A stretch of 64,000 nt of DNA from JBMONI01 sp049324575 (GTDB lineage Bacteria > Omnitrophota > Omnitrophia > Omnitrophales > Aquincolibacteriaceae), in contig JBMONI010000015.1 in assembly GCA_049324575.1 (NCBI GenBank), positions 27,226 to 91,225 of the forward strand, in the 5' to 3' direction. Made by a program: the position numbers and the translations under genes. Each line of letters starts with the position of its first letter. The first letter of the stretch is position 1. This document shows positions 1 to 8,101 of the stretch, piece by piece. Below the pieces are notes generated by a model. That model was not told where the DNA came from, ran no database searches, and saw only the letters and a program-made list of their open reading frames with translations.

Positions 1-1098
1 TTCAAACTTTCCCAAGCCTTGATCGGGACCGAAGCTTTTACTTTCCTTGATCTGGCGGCTCTTTCGACGGTGGCGGATGTTGCGCCTCTTTTGGATGAGA
101 ATCGGATCATCGTCAAGCATGGGATGAAGCAAATGGCTGAGACGAGGAACATAGGACTCAAGGCACTGATCCAGACAGCGGGAATCCGGGCCAAAGAAAT
201 GAACGTCGGTCATTTGGGGTTCATGCTGGGCCCGAGGATCAATGCCTGTGGCCGCATGGGAGCTCCGGACGCCGCTTTGCGGCTTTTCATGACGGCTTCG
301 GAAACTGAAGCCCAAAAATGGGCTCGTCTTCTGGATGAAGAAAATCAGGCGCGTCAACGCGAAGAACGCGCGATGGTCCAGGAAGCGATCCAGGAGGCGG
401 ATCGGACGGTGAATTTCAACCGGGAGCGCATAGTCGTGGTCGGACGTGAAGGATGGCATCAGGGCGTGATCGGGATCGTCGCCGCACGATTGGTGGAGAA
501 GTATGAGCGGCCTGCCATTGTGATCGGCTTTGAGGGGGAAAGAGGCAAGGGGTCGGGTCGTTCGATCCAGGGTTTCGATCTTTTTAAGAGTTTGCAAGAT
601 TGCGCGGGACTTCTCGAGCAGTTCGGAGGGCATGAACAAGCCGCCGGACTGGTCATCGCGAAAGCGCATTTCATCGCATTCAAGAAAAAGATCAACGAAT
701 ATGCCATGAACCATTGTCCGTCCGGACTTTTTGTCAAAAAAAAACACGCCGATCTAGGGATCGAGCTTTCGCAGATCCACGGTCTTTTTGTGAGAGAGCT
801 TCGGATGCTCGAGCCTCACGGAGTGGGGAACCCGCGGCCGGTTTTTTTGACGCGCGGACTTTTACTCAAGACGAAGCCCGTGCGGATCTCGGCCCAGACG
901 CTGCAGTTTTGGGTGACGGACGGCGCGATGACCTATGAAGCGCGACTGACGAGCCGTTTTGAAAAAGACATGAGCGGATTCGAACAAGGGACGGCGGTCG
1001 ATCTTTATTATACGCTGAAAAGTTACACGGCTTTTGGGGAAGAGAAAATATCGTTTGAGATTAAAGCCTTAGAACCCGCTGCCGCGGGGAAAAGTTAA
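1..1098 (+). CDS. recJ: RecJ single-stranded-DNA 5'-3' exonuclease, C-terminal part (5' end outside window)
   Basis: The frame is open from base 1, so the gene begins upstream and only about 365 C-terminal residues are visible. RecJ degrades single-stranded DNA 5' to 3' in recombination and mismatch repair. Near the visible N-terminus the stretch DLAALSTVADVAPL is the conserved end of the DHH phosphoesterase domain. Further on, GKGSGRS and FGGHEQAAG are the DHHA1 hallmarks, and the last 120 residues (from about EPHGVGNPRPVF) fit the RecJ OB-fold. The metal-binding DHH motif itself lies outside the window. The stop overlaps the stop of the convergent rpmB by a few bases. Identification is confident; the start cannot be assigned. 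Confidence 0.92.
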   Translation, partial: FKLSQALIGTEAFTFLDLAALSTVADVAPLLDENRIIVKHGMKQMAETRNIGLKALIQTAGIRAKEMNVGHLGFMLGPRINACGRMGAPDAALRLFMTASETEAQKWARLLDEENQARQREERAMVQEAIQEADRTVNFNRERIVVVGREGWHQGVIGIVAARLVEKYERPAIVIGFEGERGKGSGRSIQGFDLFKSLQDCAGLLEQFGGHEQAAGLVIAKAHFIAFKKKINEYAMNHCPSGLFVKKKHADLGIELSQIHGLFVRELRMLEPHGVGNPRPVFLTRGLLLKTKPVRISAQTLQFWVTDGAMTYEARLTSRFEKDMSGFEQGTAVDLYYTLKSYTAFGEEKISFEIKALEPAAAGKS

Positions 1099-1370
1099 GC
1101 CGCGGGAGTTTCGGCGGCGGCTTTAGCAAGCAAGCGGAACGGACCTGCCTTCACGACTTTCCCGCTTTGAAGACAACCTGCGCATACGGAGACCCGGCGC
1201 ACTGTCCCGTTCTGGAAACGGACCTTCACTTTTTGAAGGTTCGGGAGGAAACGGCGGCGTGAAATGCCGGTCGTTTTCTTACCGATCCCACCGGTCTTTT
1301 TAGCAAGACCCCGGCGGGCAATGGAGCGGCCGACGATCGGTTTTTTTTCACAAAAAAAGCAGTGTTTCAT
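1095..1370 (-). CDS. rpmB: 50S ribosomal protein L28, zinc-binding (C+) form
   Basis: This is a 91-residue basic protein with the L28 pattern: N-terminal KHCFFCEKKPIVG, then a K/G/R-rich segment GKKTTGISRRRFLPNLQ, then KVRFQNGTVRRVSVCAGC. Cys4-Cys7 and Cys63-Cys66 form two CxxC knuckles, so this is the zinc-coordinating version. L28 is a component of the large ribosomal subunit near the exit (E) site. It is transcribed against its neighbours and meets recJ tail to tail with overlapping stops. A good promoter ends only a few bases before the ATG and no Shine-Dalgarno sequence is visible, so translation may be leaderless or nearly so. Confidence 0.93.
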   Translation of the reverse strand: MKHCFFCEKKPIVGRSIARRGLAKKTGGIGKKTTGISRRRFLPNLQKVKVRFQNGTVRRVSVCAGCLQSGKVVKAGPFRLLAKAAAETPAA

Positions 1371-1379
1371 AGAGGGCGT

Positions 1380-1407
1380 ATTATATTGACAAGTTAAGTC
1401 TTGGCAA
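1380..1407 (-). promoter_or_regulatory. Predicted sigma70-type promoter for rpmB
   Basis: On the minus strand TTGCCA (plus 1402-1407) is followed after 16 bases by a perfect TATAAT (plus 1380-1385). The expected transcription start lies about 3 bases before the rpmB ATG at 1370, leaving almost no 5' leader. Confidence 0.55.
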
Positions 1408-1417
1408 GGTTTTTTTT

Positions 1418-1738
1418 ATGCGATATACTCCAAAAACGATCTTGAAAAAGGTCGCTCAACTCAGGGGGCTTACCGTGAAGAAAAAATCAGTTACTTTTTC
1501 TCTTTTCGCACCGCAGGCAAGGTCGGTTTGCCTGGCCGGTTCCTTCAATAATTGGAAATCCGAACAGACACCGATGAAAAAGGACCGCAAGGGCAACTGG
1601 GCCTTGAAGTTAGATCTCGTCCCCGGAAGATACGAATACCGTTTTTGGGTCGACGGGGCCTGGCAGAACGATCCCAATCCGGTGGAATGTGTTCCCAACG
1701 CATTCGGCACCTGGAACTCTGTGGTTGAAGTGATCTGA
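1418..1738 (+). CDS. Stand-alone CBM48 glycogen-binding domain protein
   Basis: This 106-residue protein is essentially a single carbohydrate-binding module of the CBM48/AMPK-beta type. After a 20-residue basic leader it shows VTFSLFAPQARSVCLAGSFN (from residue 25), the GSFNNW motif at 41-46, and RYEYRFWVDG at 71-80 followed by W82 and N84-D85. These aromatic and Asn positions bind alpha-1,4-glucan in characterised members. No catalytic domain is attached; such modules normally precede branching enzyme or isoamylase. It lies 22 bases upstream of glgA, so a glycogen-targeting or scaffold role is inferred. AAGG eight bases before the ATG serves as ribosome binding site. The fold is confident, the cellular role is not. 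Confidence 0.85.
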   Translation: MRYTPKTILKKVAQLRGLTVKKKSVTFSLFAPQARSVCLAGSFNNWKSEQTPMKKDRKGNWALKLDLVPGRYEYRFWVDGAWQNDPNPVECVPNAFGTWNSVVEVI

Positions 1739-1760
1739 TCGGGGGTCGTGACACCATTCC

Positions 1761-3221
1761 ATGAAGGTCGTTTTTGCCGCTTCTGAGATCGCCCCGTTCG
1801 CAAAGACCGGGGGGCTTGCCGATGTGACCGGTGCGCTTCCCCTGGAGATTCGGAACCTCGGGCATGAGGTCTATGCTTTCCTGCCGCGGTACCGGTCGAT
1901 CGATATCCAAAAAGAGGGACTCAAGATTGTTTATGAACGCGTGCCGGTCCCGATGGGCTCCAACATTGAACATGCGCGTCTCTTCGAGAAAAAACCCTCT
2001 CCGGGGCTCGTTTATTATTTCATTGATGCGCCGGAGCTTTTTGGCCGCGAAGGGCTTTACGGGACGCTTCAGGGAGATTACGGCGATAACGACCGCCGGT
2101 TTACTTTTTTTCAGCGGGCGGTCCTCGAAGCGCTCAAGATGCTCTACCTTAAACCGGATATCATTCATTGCCATGACTGGCAAACCGGCCTTATCCCGGT
2201 CTATCTGAAGACGCTTTATGCAGAGGAATATCTTTTCAAGAAGACGCGTGCGGTCTTTACGGTCCACAACCTGGCCTATCAGGGGAATTTCCCTCCGGAT
2301 TCGCTGCCGGTCACAGGGCTCAGCTGGAACGAATACAAGTTTGAAAAGCTCGAATTCTACGGCAAATGCAGTTTTATCAAAGGGGGGATCGTTTATTCGG
2401 ATGCGGTCACGACGGTCAGCGCCGGTTACGCGGAAGAGGTTTTAAAAGAGGAGACCGGCTGTGGAATGCACGGCGCGCTTCGGCAGAAAGGCCCCCACTT
2501 TCAGGGGATCTTGAACGGGATCGATCACCGTCTTTGGAATCCAGAGACAGATGCCGCGCTGATCGAGCGCTATAGTGCCGGGAACCTGGGCGGGAAAAAA
2601 GCGAATAAACGCTCTTTGCGCAAAGAAAACGGTCTCAGTGCAGGGGAGGATCTTCCGCTCTTCGGCATCGTGTCCCGGTTGGTCGATCAAAAGGGGCTCG
2701 ATATTTTGATCGCGATCTTCGACGAGTTAATGCGGCTGGATCTCGAGATCGTAATTCTTGGTTTGGGTGATGAGAAATATCATTGGCGTCTTCGCGAGCT
2801 GAGAAAGAAGTACCGGGACCGTTGCGGTGTCCATATTGTTTTCGATGAATCCATGGCCCGGCGCATGTATGCGGGCTGCGATGTCATGATGATCCCGTCC
2901 AATTATGAGCCGTGCGGTCTGACCCAGATGATTGCGCTCCGCTATGGGACCGTGCCGCTTGTGCGCGCTGTGGGCGGGCTTCGTGATACGGTCGAAGAAT
3001 TCCACGCGGCGAAAGGGACGGGGAACGGATTCCTTTTTGAAGCTTATTCCGGCGATGCTATGTTGGCAGCGATTCATCGTGCGCTGAATACCTACCGGGA
3101 GCCGACCTTGTGGCAAAAGCTCGTGAAAAACACTTTTGCTTCCGACTTCTCGTGGCAGGCTTCCGCCAAGAAATATGTTGCGCTGTATGACAAACTGACC
3201 CGCGAGTATCAAAAAGTCTGA
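1761..3221 (+). CDS. glgA: Glycogen synthase (ADP-glucose type, GT5)
   Basis: This 486-residue enzyme transfers glucose from ADP-glucose to the non-reducing end of a growing alpha-1,4-glucan. The N-terminal KTGGLADV at residues 15-22 is the nucleotide-sugar binding signature. HCHDWQTG and [11 protein letters not shown] are typical GT5 segments. The C-terminal GT-B half has [15 protein letters not shown] and [12 protein letters not shown], which carries the catalytic Glu of the family. Length matches bacterial GlgA. It sits between the CBM48 protein and thiG; thiG starts one base after the glgA stop, suggesting cotranscription. No other glycogen gene (glgB, glgC, glgP) is in the window. Confidence 0.95.
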   Translation: MKVVFAASEIAPFAKTGGLADVTGALPLEIRNLGHEVYAFLPRYRSIDIQKEGLKIVYERVPVPMGSNIEHARLFEKKPSPGLVYYFIDAPELFGREGLYGTLQGDYGDNDRRFTFFQRAVLEALKMLYLKPDIIHCHDWQTGLIPVYLKTLYAEEYLFKKTRAVFTVHNLAYQGNFPPDSLPVTGLSWNEYKFEKLEFYGKCSFIKGGIVYSDAVTTVSAGYAEEVLKEETGCGMHGALRQKGPHFQGILNGIDHRLWNPETDAALIERYSAGNLGGKKANKRSLRKENGLSAGEDLPLFGIVSRLVDQKGLDILIAIFDELMRLDLEIVILGLGDEKYHWRLRELRKKYRDRCGVHIVFDESMARRMYAGCDVMMIPSNYEPCGLTQMIALRYGTVPLVRAVGGLRDTVEEFHAAKGTGNGFLFEAYSGDAMLAAIHRALNTYREPTLWQKLVKNTFASDFSWQASAKKYVALYDKLTREYQKV

Positions 3222-3222
3222 A

Positions 3223-4023
3223 ATGACGGTTCCTGACATGAATCAAACAGACCCTCTGATGATTGGCCAGGTTTCCCTACGGTCGCGATTGATTATCGGG
3301 ACCGGCAAGTACGCCACGATGCCGATCATGGCGGCGGCGCTTGAAGCTTCGGGGGTGGAAATGGTGACGGTCGCGATCGGCCGGATCGATCTCGGGAAAA
3401 AAGACGAAAAGAACCTTCTGGAATTCATCGACCGAAAAAAATACCGGATCTTGCCGAACACCGCGGGGGCTTATACGGTCAAGGACGCTTGCCGGATCGC
3501 GCGGCTTGGGCGTGAAGCTGGGATCGGGGACCTTGTGAAGGTGGAGGTGATCGGAGATCCGAAGACCCTGATGCCGGATACCGAGGGGCTTTTGGAAGCG
3601 ACGAAGATCCTGGTCAAAGAAGGTTTCACCGTGATGCCCTATACGAATGACGATGCGATCATGGCGAAAAAGCTTGAAGACGCCGGAGCGGCTTGTGTCA
3701 TGCCCCTCGCGGCACCGATTGGGTCCGGACTCGGGATTCAGAACCGCTTGAGCTTGCGGCTGGTCAAAGAAGCCGTATCGTGTCCTGTGATTGTGGATGC
3801 GGGCGTCGGGACGGCCTCTGATGCTTCGATCTGTATGGAACTTGGAATGGACGGGGTCTTGATGAATACCGCGATCGCGGCGGCGCGGGATCCCGTCATG
3901 ATGGCACAAGCTATGTGCGATGGAGTGCGTTCGGGACGGCTTGCTTACCTGGCGGGACGGATGCCTCCTCGGCAATATGCAAGTCCCTCGAGTCCCCAGG
4001 AAGGTCTTAAACCGAAAAATTAG
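3223..4023 (+). CDS. thiG: Thiazole synthase
   Basis: ThiG builds the thiazole phosphate moiety of thiamine from 1-deoxyxylulose-5-phosphate, dehydroglycine and ThiS thiocarboxylate. The 266-residue TIM-barrel shows RLIIGTGKY (residues 22-30), NTAGAYT (79-85), the Schiff-base Lys106 within LVKVEVIGD, and the phosphate-binding [18 protein letters not shown] and [11 protein letters not shown] segments. The ATG at 3223 is one base after the glgA stop; an alternative ATG at 3238 would remove five residues. Its usual partners thiS, thiF and thiH are not adjacent, so the rest of the pathway must be elsewhere. The last 15 residues are a hydrophilic tail. Confidence 0.93.
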   Translation: MTVPDMNQTDPLMIGQVSLRSRLIIGTGKYATMPIMAAALEASGVEMVTVAIGRIDLGKKDEKNLLEFIDRKKYRILPNTAGAYTVKDACRIARLGREAGIGDLVKVEVIGDPKTLMPDTEGLLEATKILVKEGFTVMPYTNDDAIMAKKLEDAGAACVMPLAAPIGSGLGIQNRLSLRLVKEAVSCPVIVDAGVGTASDASICMELGMDGVLMNTAIAAARDPVMMAQAMCDGVRSGRLAYLAGRMPPRQYASPSSPQEGLKPKN

Positions 4024-4071
4024 TTTTAGGGCAGTCCTAATCCTATCGATCCAGAAAGGAAGAACGATTTT

Positions 4072-5133
4072 ATGAAGACTTACAAGATTGCAGTCATTCC
4101 CGGGGACGGGACCGGAGGCGAAGTGGTGCGGGAAGGATTGAAAGTGCTCGATGCGCTTTCTGTTTCCCATGGTTTTAAGACCGAACGGCAGGTCTTTCCG
4201 TTCGGGGGAGAGCATTATCTGAAGACGGGGGTGGTGCTGCCGGAGAATGCCTTCGAAGAACTAAAAAAATTCGATGCGATCTTTTTGGGAGCGATCGGAC
4301 ATCCCCAGGTTAAACCGGGGATCCTCGAGAAAGGGATCTTGTTGAAGCTGCGTTTCGGACTTGAGCAATACATCAACCTTCGTCCGATCAAATTGTATCA
4401 AGGCGTTGAATGTCCGCTCAAGGGCAAAGGGCCGGAAGATATCGATTTTGTCGTGGTGCGCGAGAATAACGAGGGGTTGTACTGCGGCGAGGGCGAGTTC
4501 CAGAAAAAAGGGACCTCAGAGGAGGTCGCGATCCAGATCAGCCGCAATACGCGCAAAGGGGTAGAGCGTTGTCTCCGTTTTGCTTTTGAATTTACACGAA
4601 AACGGAACAAAAGAAAAAAGCTGACATTGTGTGGGAAAACCAATGTGCTGACCTACGCCTTTGATCTTTGGGAGCGTGTTTTTCATGAGGTCGGCGCGGA
4701 ATATCCCGATATCCAGCGCGATTATGCGCACGTTGATGCGACCTGCATGTGGATGGTAAAAAACCCGGAATGGTTCGATGTGATCGTGACGGATAATATG
4801 TTCGGGGATATCATCACGGATCTCGGTGCGATGATCCAGGGAGGTATGGGGATTGCGGCCGGGGGGAACCTGAACCCGGAAGGGGTCTCGATGTTCGAGC
4901 CCATCGGGGGCTCGGCGCCCAAATACACGGGGCTCAATGTGATCAATCCGCTTGCGGCGATCTCTGCCGCGCAAATGATGCTTGAGTACTTGGGAGAGGG
5001 CGAAGCGGCGAAAAAACTCGAACGGTCGATCCAGTGGGTGATCGCGGATAAGCTAAAGAGTTTGGCGGCAGGGAAAATGGGATACTCGACCACGGAGGTC
5101 GGGGACCTTGTCGTAGAAGGTTTGAAACGATAA
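4072..5133 (+). CDS. leuB: 3-isopropylmalate dehydrogenase (beta-decarboxylating dehydrogenase family)
   Basis: This 353-residue protein belongs to the NAD(P)-dependent beta-hydroxyacid oxidative decarboxylases. Visible signatures are IPGDGTGGEVV (N-terminus), the substrate loop RFGLEQYINLRPIKLY, VVRENNEGLYCGEGE, the LCGKTNVL lysine region, and the Mg-binding VTDNMFGDIITDLG around residue 240, followed by EPIGGSAPKYTG. The RENNEGLY form is closer to archaeal-type IPM, homoisocitrate or tartrate/malate dehydrogenases than to the classical RELTGGIYFG form, so substrate is less certain than family. Leucine biosynthesis is the default assignment next to other amino-acid genes. A good AGAAAGGAAG site precedes the ATG by about 10 bases. 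Confidence 0.82.
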   Translation: MKTYKIAVIPGDGTGGEVVREGLKVLDALSVSHGFKTERQVFPFGGEHYLKTGVVLPENAFEELKKFDAIFLGAIGHPQVKPGILEKGILLKLRFGLEQYINLRPIKLYQGVECPLKGKGPEDIDFVVVRENNEGLYCGEGEFQKKGTSEEVAIQISRNTRKGVERCLRFAFEFTRKRNKRKKLTLCGKTNVLTYAFDLWERVFHEVGAEYPDIQRDYAHVDATCMWMVKNPEWFDVIVTDNMFGDIITDLGAMIQGGMGIAAGGNLNPEGVSMFEPIGGSAPKYTGLNVINPLAAISAAQMMLEYLGEGEAAKKLERSIQWVIADKLKSLAAGKMGYSTTEVGDLVVEGLKR

Positions 5134-5200
5134 CGAACCGGGGATCCGGGATTACCCCTTTGGGGTGCTTAAAAGTTCTTCGAGAAAGGGATTCAGATCC

Positions 5201-6205
5201 ATGAAAAAACTCAAAGTAGCGATTTTAGGCGTCACGGGTGCGGTCGGGCAGGAATTCCTGACCGTCCTGGAAGAAAGAAAATTCCCGATCCAAGAGCTTG
5301 TGCCGCTCGCTTCGGGGCGTTCCGCCGGCAAGAAGGTCGTCTTTCGCGGCAAGCGTTGCACAGTCTGCGAAGCGAAACCGGATTCTTTTGACGGGATCGA
5401 CCTTGTGCTTGCCAGTGCGGGCGGATCGATCTCGAAGGCGCTCGCACCGCATGCGGTCAAAGCGGGAGCTCTCGTTGTGGACAATACCAGCGCCTACCGG
5501 ATGGACCCTGAGGTTCCCTTGGTGGTCCCTGAGATCAATGCCGACGATATTTTTAAACACAAAGGGATCATCGCGAACCCGAATTGCTCGACCATTATCA
5601 TGCTCGTTCCTCTGTGGCCGCTCCATAAAGCTGCGAAGATCCGGCGGATCGTTTCAGCGACTTACCAGGCGGCGAGCGGGGCCGGAGCCAAAGCCATGGA
5701 GGAGCTCAAGGTCCAGGCGAAAGACTTCCTCGCCGGGAAAAAAGTGAAAAAAGTGGTTTTGCCGCATCAGATCGCTTTCAATGTTTTTTCCCACAACTCC
5801 AGGGTCGGGCCGGATGGTTTTTGCGAAGAAGAAACCAAGATGGTGAAAGAGACCCAAAAGATCTTCCACGATCCCGATCTCCGGGTGACGGCTACTTGTG
5901 TGCGGGTCCCGGTCCTGCGCGCGCATTCCGAGGCCCTTTTCATCGAGACCGAAAGGCCGATCAGCCCTGACGAAGCCCGCGCGATCCTGGCCAAGGCGCC
6001 TGGGGTCAAAGTGGTGGACGATCGCGAGAAGAACTATTTTCCGATGCCGCTCGAAGCGACGGGACAGGACGATATTCTCGTCGGCCGGTTACGGACGGAC
6101 CCCGGCGTGGAAAACGGGCTCGCAATGTTCGTCTCCGGGGATCAGATCCGCAAAGGGGCTGCGACGAACGCGGTTCAGATCGCGGAGATCGCGTTTCGCT
6201 CCTAG
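5201..6205 (+). CDS. asd: Aspartate-semialdehyde dehydrogenase
   Basis: Asd reduces aspartyl-4-phosphate to aspartate semialdehyde, the branch point to lysine/diaminopimelate, threonine and methionine. The 334-residue product starts with KKLKVAILGVTGAVGQEFL (NADP-binding) and has the catalytic Cys129 in NPNCSTI, the following QAASGAGAKAMEEL, and RVPVLRAHSEALFIE carrying the active-site His. The ATG at 5201 is preferred over an upstream in-frame codon because GAAAGGG lies 10 bases before it and homologues begin here. It follows leuB by 67 bases. dapA and dapB, the next enzymes toward lysine, lie 18 kb downstream. Confidence 0.95.
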   Translation: MKKLKVAILGVTGAVGQEFLTVLEERKFPIQELVPLASGRSAGKKVVFRGKRCTVCEAKPDSFDGIDLVLASAGGSISKALAPHAVKAGALVVDNTSAYRMDPEVPLVVPEINADDIFKHKGIIANPNCSTIIMLVPLWPLHKAAKIRRIVSATYQAASGAGAKAMEELKVQAKDFLAGKKVKKVVLPHQIAFNVFSHNSRVGPDGFCEEETKMVKETQKIFHDPDLRVTATCVRVPVLRAHSEALFIETERPISPDEARAILAKAPGVKVVDDREKNYFPMPLEATGQDDILVGRLRTDPGVENGLAMFVSGDQIRKGAATNAVQIAEIAFRS

Positions 6206-6266
6206 TGCGATCCCGATGGGTTCCGATTCCTTTGCCGGGTGCGCCTTCGAAGGCAGGCTGTGCGCT

Positions 6267-7013
6267 ATGCGCAATCTGAAAATCATCCTCGAATATGATG
6301 GAGGTTCCTTCTTCGGATTCCAGCGGCAGCCTGGCCGCGCGACGGTCCAGGAAGTGCTGGAAGACGCCTTATCCCGGCTCTTCAATACCAAAGTCAAGAT
6401 TGGCGCCGCAAGCGGCCGGACCGATACTGGTGTGCATGCTCTTGCACAAGTCGTGCATGCAAAGGTCTCGACCTCGATGCCATTAGAAAAGATCCGGCGT
6501 GGATTAAACGCGATCTTGCCCCGAACCATGGCGGTCCGAAAGGCCGAATGGGCTCCGCCTGGTTTTCATGCGCGCTATGGGGCCCGTTCAAAACTCTATG
6601 AATATCGGATATGGAATGCCGAAGTCCGTTCACCGCTCGGAGGGGAAAGGATGTGGCATATTGCCCAACCCCTGGACCTTCCGCGTATGCGGAAAGCAGC
6701 TCGGGATCTTGTCGGACGGCGTGATTTCAGGTCCTTTTGCGCGGCGATCTCGGCTCATAAAAGAACGGTCCGCCATTTGAAAAAACTCAAGATCGCTCAA
6801 AAGGGGAAAGTCGTTATTTTTCAGGCGGAAGCAGACGGATTCCTTCACCATATGGTCCGCAATATCGTGGGGACCTTGGTTGAGGTGGGGAGGGGAAAGA
6901 TCCTTCCTTCCCGGGTGCGCGGGATTCTGCGCGGGCGGGACCGCCGTCTCGCAGGCCCGACGGCTCCGGCCTGCGGCCTCTTTTTGGTCCGTGTAACTTA
7001 TGGCCGCGGATGA
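6267..7013 (+). CDS. truA: tRNA pseudouridine(38-40) synthase
   Basis: TruA isomerises uridines 38-40 in the tRNA anticodon stem. The 248-residue product begins MRNLKIILEYDGGSFFGFQR, typical for the family, and has the catalytic Asp53 in SGRTDTGVHA. Later FHARYGARSKLYEYRI and FLHHMVRNIVGTLVEVG are classic TruA segments. The start at 6267 fits homologues; an in-frame ATG at 6216 would add 17 residues without family similarity. It lies 61 bases after asd, and the rplM promoter begins immediately after it. Confidence 0.93.
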   Translation: MRNLKIILEYDGGSFFGFQRQPGRATVQEVLEDALSRLFNTKVKIGAASGRTDTGVHALAQVVHAKVSTSMPLEKIRRGLNAILPRTMAVRKAEWAPPGFHARYGARSKLYEYRIWNAEVRSPLGGERMWHIAQPLDLPRMRKAARDLVGRRDFRSFCAAISAHKRTVRHLKKLKIAQKGKVVIFQAEADGFLHHMVRNIVGTLVEVGRGKILPSRVRGILRGRDRRLAGPTAPACGLFLVRVTYGRG

Positions 7014-7035
7014 AGTTAGCGCAAAGAGAAAATTT

Positions 7036-7064
7036 TTGACACACCAGGGGGTTTTTGTTATACT
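7036..7064 (+). promoter_or_regulatory. Predicted sigma70 promoter for rplM-rpsI
   Basis: A perfect TTGACA at 7036-7041 is followed after exactly 17 bases by TATACT at 7059-7064. The rplM ATG is about 48 bases downstream. This is among the best promoter matches in the window and fits a highly expressed ribosomal operon. Confidence 0.78.
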
Positions 7065-7112
7065 CACGCCTCTTTTTTTCCAGGTCACTCCAGGAGATCA
7101 AGCAGGAATACT

Positions 7113-7541
7113 ATGAAAACTTATATCCCGAGCGAAAAGGATTTTGACCGTAAGACCTTTCTGATCAATGCCAAGGGGAAGACCCTGGGGCGTTTAGCGA
7201 CGCGGGTCGCTTCAATCCTGATCGGAAAGGGCAAGGCCGTAATCTCTCCGGATAAACTTTGCGGGGACCAGGTCATTATTATCAATGCCAAGGAAATCCA
7301 GGTGACGGGAAGAAAACGGGAGCAGAAGGTCTATACGCGGTTCAGCGGGTATGCGGATGGCCTGAAAACGATCCGTTTTGATAAACTGATGGCCCTGAAA
7401 CCCGAAGCGATCGTTGAAAAGGCGATCGCGCGAATGCTTCCGAATACCCGTCTGGGGCGCGAGATGCTTCGGCGTTTGCGTGTCTATGCGGGGTCCGAAC
7501 ATCGTCAACAAGCACAAAAACCAGTTCCGCTCGAGGTCTAA
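7113..7541 (+). CDS. rplM: 50S ribosomal protein L13
   Basis: This 142-residue protein is an early-assembly component of the large ribosomal subunit. It shows the L13 features KGKTLGRLATRVASILIGK, DKLCGDQVIIINAKEIQVTG, and the signature NTRLGREMLRRLRVYAGSEH near the C-terminus. The rpsI ATG follows its stop codon directly, the near-universal L13-S9 arrangement. Expression is expected from the promoter at 7036-7064. Confidence 0.96.
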   Translation: MKTYIPSEKDFDRKTFLINAKGKTLGRLATRVASILIGKGKAVISPDKLCGDQVIIINAKEIQVTGRKREQKVYTRFSGYADGLKTIRFDKLMALKPEAIVEKAIARMLPNTRLGREMLRRLRVYAGSEHRQQAQKPVPLEV

Positions 7542-7937
7542 ATGGTAACGGCAAAAGTTTTTTTAGGGACCGGCCGGCGTAAATCTGCCGTGGCACGCGT
7601 CCGTCTTCTTGAAGGGCAAAAAGGGATCTTTATCAACGGAGAGCCGTCGCTTCATTATCTTAATGACGCGATGCTGCAGATGACCGTTGAAAAGCCGCTG
7701 AAGCATGTGAGCCTCCTGGAGCAGTTCGGCGTCCGGGTGGAGGCGCAAGGCGGAGGAAAAGCGGGGCAGGCGGCAGCCGTGAGCCTCGGGATCGCCCGTG
7801 CATTGCTCGAATATGATGAAAAGCTCCGGGCCGCGCTTCGCAAAGGCGGCTTTTTGACGCGGGATCCGCGAGAGAAAGAACGCAAAAAGCCCGGTCGCAA
7901 AGGAGCTCGCCGCAGCTTCCAGTACACGAAGCGATGA
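7542..7937 (+). CDS. rpsI: 30S ribosomal protein S9
   Basis: A 131-residue small-subunit protein whose C-terminal tail reaches the P-site tRNA. It contains GTGRRKSAVARVRL near the start, GGGKAGQAAAVSLGIARAL in the middle, and the strongly basic end KKPGRKGARRSFQYTKR with the invariant C-terminal Lys-Arg. It is translationally coupled to rplM, starting at the base after the L13 stop, and its own stop overlaps the start of the next small lipoprotein gene (ATGA). Confidence 0.96.
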   Translation: MVTAKVFLGTGRRKSAVARVRLLEGQKGIFINGEPSLHYLNDAMLQMTVEKPLKHVSLLEQFGVRVEAQGGGKAGQAAAVSLGIARALLEYDEKLRAALRKGGFLTRDPREKERKKPGRKGARRSFQYTKR

Positions 7938-8056
7938 GGAAAGCCCTTTTCTTTTTTCTCATTATTTTCGGTTCGCTCGCGCTCGTGGGTTGCCAGGCTT
8001 TTTTCGAAGATTATTCCTATCAACCGTTGGGTGCGATGTCCTCCGGCCAAAGTTGA
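7934..8056 (+). CDS. Tiny predicted lipoprotein, 40 residues
   Basis: A short frame begins with the ATG overlapping the rpsI stop (ATGA at 7934-7937). It encodes a Lys/Arg N-region, a hydrophobic stretch LFFFLIIFGSLAL and the lipobox LVGC, leaving only about 21 residues after the lipidated Cys. The start overlap, the clear signal peptide and the ordered lipobox argue that it is real despite its size. I do not recognise a family. It is probably made from the ribosomal-protein transcript, and the large AsmA-like envelope gene follows 45 bases on. A role as a short outer-membrane anchored peptide is only a guess. Confidence 0.6.
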   Translation: MRKALFFFLIIFGSLALVGCQAFFEDYSYQPLGAMSSGQS

Positions 8057-8101
8057 CCCGGCGCCGGATCTTGCGCCTCCAAACGAACAGGCGACCGGCT
8101 C

